A stretch of 64,000 bases of DNA, from positions 372,001-436,000 of the forward strand of contig CAJFCJ010000014.1 in NCBI GenBank assembly GCA_904063045.1, read 5' to 3'. Each line of letters opens with the position of its first letter. The stretch's first letter is position 1. A model generated the notes under the pieces. That model saw only the letters and a list, made by a program, of their open reading frames with translations, did no database searches and had not been told where the DNA came from. This document shows positions 60,454-64,000 of the stretch, one piece after another. Source of the DNA: Dimorphilus gyrociliatus. Its lineage: Eukaryota; Annelida; Polychaeta; Dinophilidae. The position numbers and the translations under genes were made by a program.

Positions 60454-61735
60454 TTATATTGAACTGGTTTTCAACTGATTACAATCCGTTCCCTCTTCTA
60501 TTAAGTTTGTACAATTATTTATATTGTCCTTTAATTGATCTTCAGTTATTATTCCTGCTTCGAGTAGTAATGGACTATTATCATTTTCCCTTTCATCGGA
60601 TATTAAAATTCTTTCACCCAACTTGAACGTTGCTCTTTCGTAGGTATGAAGGATCATACCAGATATAAATATTGGTTCTAAATTAGCATCTTCAGGAACG
60701 TCTTCTGATGGTACTCCTTCGATACGTAGAGTAGGTTTACATTCTTGTAACAGAACCTGAACAAATCCTGCATAATTTACTTTTGGCATTTCTTTCATCT
60801 AGATACAAAAATTAGATAAAAATAAAGAACTTTATTATTTCGGATATATATATGTTTACTTTAAGATATTTCAAATTGGGAAGCTTATCTGCCAAGCAAG
60901 CTAAACCACGTTCTGTAATATTCTCACATTTGCTAACGTCTAAATACTCGAGTGATTTATTAAACATATGAAGCCTATTCAATGTCCAATCGTCAACGTA
61001 AGAACAACCGGATAAATTCAAATATCTTAAATGCTCTAATCCCTCTGTAGTTTTATAAAATAAAAATGAAAAAAAGAAATCGTTATGTTATCATTTGCAA
61101 CTGCTATTACCTAACGTTCTTACCTAAATTATCTAAACTTTCAAACATTAATTTTGAATTACTGGCATCGATAGCTTCTAAATGCAATCCTCTTACATAA
61201 GATCTTGGAATAACAACTGGTTCGTTTTTCTTTTTTATCGGCTCAATCCATTTATCAGCACCTTTAAATTTAACTGCAACATTCCTCATAATAAGAAAAT
61301 GGGCAGCAGACAGGTCGGGTCCTAATATTCTGATCCTCTCCGGGTCTAATCTAAATTTATAAATAAAAAAGCCTATTAAATATATTGGTGAATTGAATTA
61401 GTTATTGAAAAAAAAAGTGTAGTTAATGAAATTTATCTGTTTTGAAAAATATATTATAAACAGAAATTGTTATGTTATGTAGTTAAAACTTCTTAACTTG
61501 AATAGATGTATAACAATACTGTTTTTTTAAATAAAACATAGTCAAAAACAAACTTTTGATCGTTAACTAATGTTTCCCACTGTTTCTTCCTCCACCATCT
61601 TTCAACAGAACGTGGTCTCAAATCAATATCTTGCTGTAAAAATATCAGCCAGTCAGGTGGAACACCTTCTACTTTCGAATATATGGTTCTAAAGTGATTT
61701 TTAAATGGTGAATTAATACATAATCTCCGCAACAT
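60454..61735 (-). CDS. distal membrane arm assembly component 2 (DMAC2-like)
   Basis: DMAC2 (ATP5SL) helps assemble the distal membrane arm of mitochondrial complex I. The start at 61735 gives a mitochondrial-type N-terminus (MLRRLCINSPFKNHFRTIYS). Exons 61124-61350, 60860-61044 and 60454-60798 follow an upstream exon whose donor I could not fix. The leucine-rich part has LRYLNLSGCSYVDDWTLNRL and LEYLDVSKCENITERGLACL, matching the DMAC2 signature LSRC-x-x-VDDW and ERGLACL. A C-terminal extension of about 90 residues after the repeat is acidic and Asn-rich. Divergent from the phosphodiesterase gene, with 391 bases between starts. Confidence 0.85.
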
Positions 61736-62126
61736 TGTCGGGTGAATAACTTTCACAAATTATCGCAACAATCGAAAATATTACCAATAATAAACATACG
61801 GTGTCCGTAATGCAATCGGGTATAACTAAAATATAAATTACGGAAATTTGTTTAAAGTAACTGAAAAGTATGTTATATAAACACTTAAACAATTAAAAAT
61901 AGTACTATAAATTTTCCTACAAATAGTTTTGCAATGTTGCATTATAGAGAAGTTTTTTCAATTATCCATTTAGCAATTAATTGATAAATTGACTTGTTAT
62001 TTAGTTAGACTTTATTCAATAGAGACACCTTTATGTGAGATTGTGAACTATTTTCCTAAACAACTCGTTAAAATCATACAAAAGACTGATATTTCTTGCA
62101 ATATTTTCTGCACTTTTATGTGAAAT
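61736..62126. promoter_or_regulatory. divergent promoter, DMAC2 and phosphodiesterase genes
   Basis: The two start codons face away from each other across 391 AT-rich bases, so both promoters lie here. I could not name a specific element. Confidence 0.45.
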
Positions 62127-63662
62127 ATGATAAAACGTCTATTTTTATTATCAATTATTTATCTAGTAAATAAGAATGCCGTCAAAGGAAGTGAAATCGG
62201 TAAGATTAGCCATAATTGTCCTAACAACTGTTTTATTCAAAAGACTTTATTTTATTTTAAGGATACTTCTGGCAATTGACCGATATTCACATGAATTTGT
62301 TTTATAATAAATCTTCTACAAATCCTTTGGGTGATTATGTTCAAGGTACTCCTAAAAAACTTGTGCAAACCGTTCTTAAATTCATGAAAAATGAAAAGAA
62401 AAAAGCCGATTTCGTAATGTGGACAGGGTAAATATATTATAGTATCTATCGGATATTCATAAAATATTCATTTTGCAATAGAGATAACATTCCACCGTTT
62501 TATCCGATGAATAATACGGAAATAGAGACAGAGATTGCAGAGTTGACAAGCATGATAAAAAACACTTTTAACCAAAATGAAGTTCCCATATTTCCTGTCC
62601 TTGGTAATCATGATGTCTTCAAAGTAGATCAAATGCCTGCAGATATGAAATTTTACAGAACATTTTTAAATCGTACTCATTGGTCTTCTCTAATAGACAA
62701 TGGTAATTGGAAAGCTGGTTTCTACAGTAGAAAATTGAATAAACACCTTAAAATTATAGTTTTAAATACGTGTTTATACTATAATAATGATAAATTAACA
62801 ATTATGGACGAAGATCCTGGAGGCCAATTTAAGTGGCTTAGTCAGCAATTACAAACAATTAAAAAGAATAAAATGAAGGTATATCTTGTTTCGTTTACTA
62901 TCAGCTCAATTTGTTATTTTCTTTCATCACTTGTTGCTTTTATAGGCTTTGATTACAAGCCATGTACCACCTGGAGACAGATTTCATAGAAAATTCAATG
63001 AGAAATTTCTAACGATTATCTCGAAACATAAAAGAGCTATTTCCGGACTCTTCTTTGGTCATAATCATACTGATACGTTTAGAGTATTCACCGCCGAAGA
63101 GGAAGACATACCAATGTATCTCTCTCCTCCATTAGCTCCTTTCTTGTATAAGAACCCATCCGTGCGCCTATACAAGTACAATAAGAAAACTGGAAAAATT
63201 GACGATATTTTCCAATACTATTTAAATCTTACAGATAAGAATCCAGAGTTTAAATTAGAATATAGTTTCAAAGCAACTTACGGGTTAGAAAATGCTCATG
63301 GTAACAATTTATATAAATTAGCATCTTTGATGTTCAAGAGAAATGGTATTTATTCAAAATTTTGTACATTTTTAAATGTAAGTGCTCCAATATCTTATTG
63401 TCACGATAAGAATATTAAATGGAGTTTGGTGTGCGCTCTGAAAAATTTGAAAGAGGAAAACTTACAACTATGTATTCATAGACATCAGCACAGAAAACCG
63501 GAACATCACGTTCCTAAATATATGTTATACTTGATAATTGTTCTTTCTATTATTGCAGTTTTGTTATTCATTCTTGTTACAATGATTTGTTGTTGCAAAA
63601 AGCGAGTGGTATTCGTTACAAGACCAAGATACGTATTATTATCGTCATCTTCTTTAGGGTGA
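62127..63662 (+). CDS. acid sphingomyelinase-like phosphodiesterase, membrane-anchored
   Basis: Exons 62127-62199, 62262-62427, 62482-62878 and 62946-63662 give 450 residues. The enzyme is a two-metal calcineurin-like phosphodiesterase of the SMPDL3 type, usually secreted or lysosomal, acting on nucleotides or phosphodiesters. Metal-binding motifs are in order: LTDIHMN, WTGDN (across an intron), GNHD, HVPPG and GHNH. The signal peptide starts MIKRLFLLSIIYLV. The C-terminus has a single hydrophobic span (YLIIVLSIIAVLLFILVTMI) followed by a basic tail, so it is probably a type I membrane protein, unlike soluble SMPDL3 proteins; SMPDL3-type relatives with anchors are known (SMPDL3B has a GPI anchor). 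Confidence 0.9.
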
Positions 63663-64000
63663 GGCTGATTAATTGTACAAAGTATATTGTGTATTTATAT
63701 ACTGCTAAAGTAAAATATTCATTAGCAATTAAGTGCAAGCTATAGAGACTAATGTATCAATATACTGTATATATATATTTGTATGTATAAGGCTTCTCCT
63801 TATGCTTGTTTGATTTTTAACTTGACGATCAAAGTTATAAACATTAGTGTATTATTATTACTCTTTGAATACAAGAAAATTGATATTTAAAGATTTTTAA
63901 ACAATCTTTTTATAGATAAGAATTTATTTTGATAAAACTATTTTTAATTTTGCATCTGCCTATTAACTTTCAATACTTTATCTCATTTATCTTTCTCAGT
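63663..64000. other. right edge, 3' flank
   Basis: AT-rich 3' flank of the phosphodiesterase gene. Nothing else is supported. Confidence 0.45.

Overview
The window is nuclear DNA of a small-genome animal. Genes carry many short GT-AG introns (mostly 54 to 130 nt), intergenic DNA is AT-rich, and the recognisable genes are animal housekeeping genes (NUP160, clathrin light chain, REXO2, GST kappa, DMAC2, a SMYD methyltransferase, an ABCB transporter). The compact genes and the large secreted, SRCR and lectin-like content suggest a compact invertebrate genome, perhaps a lophotrochozoan such as a small annelid. The species assignment is inference only.

Region 1 (0.5 to 2.3 kb, minus) is a secreted protein with degenerate SRCR domains. 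Region 2 (3.8 to 21.4 kb) is the striking part: a tandem array of nine intact three-exon genes, one 5'-truncated copy and one relic, all of one family. Each intact gene encodes a signal peptide (exon 1), a Calx-beta-like beta-sandwich ending in a DPH-type motif (exon 2), and a domain resembling the C-terminal domain of inter-alpha-trypsin inhibitor heavy chains (ITIH; exon 3). Both introns are always phase 1. The VIT and von Willebrand A domains of true ITIH proteins are absent. Copies are called A to J here: A is plus, B to F are minus, G to J are plus. Copies H and I are a recent duplicate pair whose promoter, signal exon, ITIH domain, intron 2 and 3' flank are nearly identical while the Calx-beta-like exon has diverged strongly.

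Region 3 (22.4 to 29.6 kb, minus) holds a ZYG11-like LRR/armadillo protein, a secreted galactose-binding-like protein with a probable frameshift, and two adjacent two-BIR proteins. Region 4 (31.2 to 36.3 kb, plus) is a divergent SLC6-like transporter. Region 5 (37.5 to 49 kb) is dense housekeeping: an SP-RING SUMO-ligase-like protein head to head with clathrin light chain, then GST kappa, REXO2 and NUP160. Region 6 (49.3 to 63.7 kb) holds a SMYD-like protein, a small sugar-nucleotide-type nucleotidyltransferase, a full ABCB transporter, DMAC2, and a membrane-anchored sphingomyelinase-like phosphodiesterase.

The best candidate for an undescribed system is the secreted array. A DPH motif is the place where ITIH heavy chains are cleaved and ester-linked to glycosaminoglycan, and where several mucin and vWD-type proteins self-cleave. 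Here it sits at the junction of the two domains, is kept in six of nine intact copies, and is lost or altered in three. Cysteine losses occur in matched pairs, which predicts the disulfide pattern. Exon structures are read by eye from splice consensus and frame; no transcript or database evidence was available.
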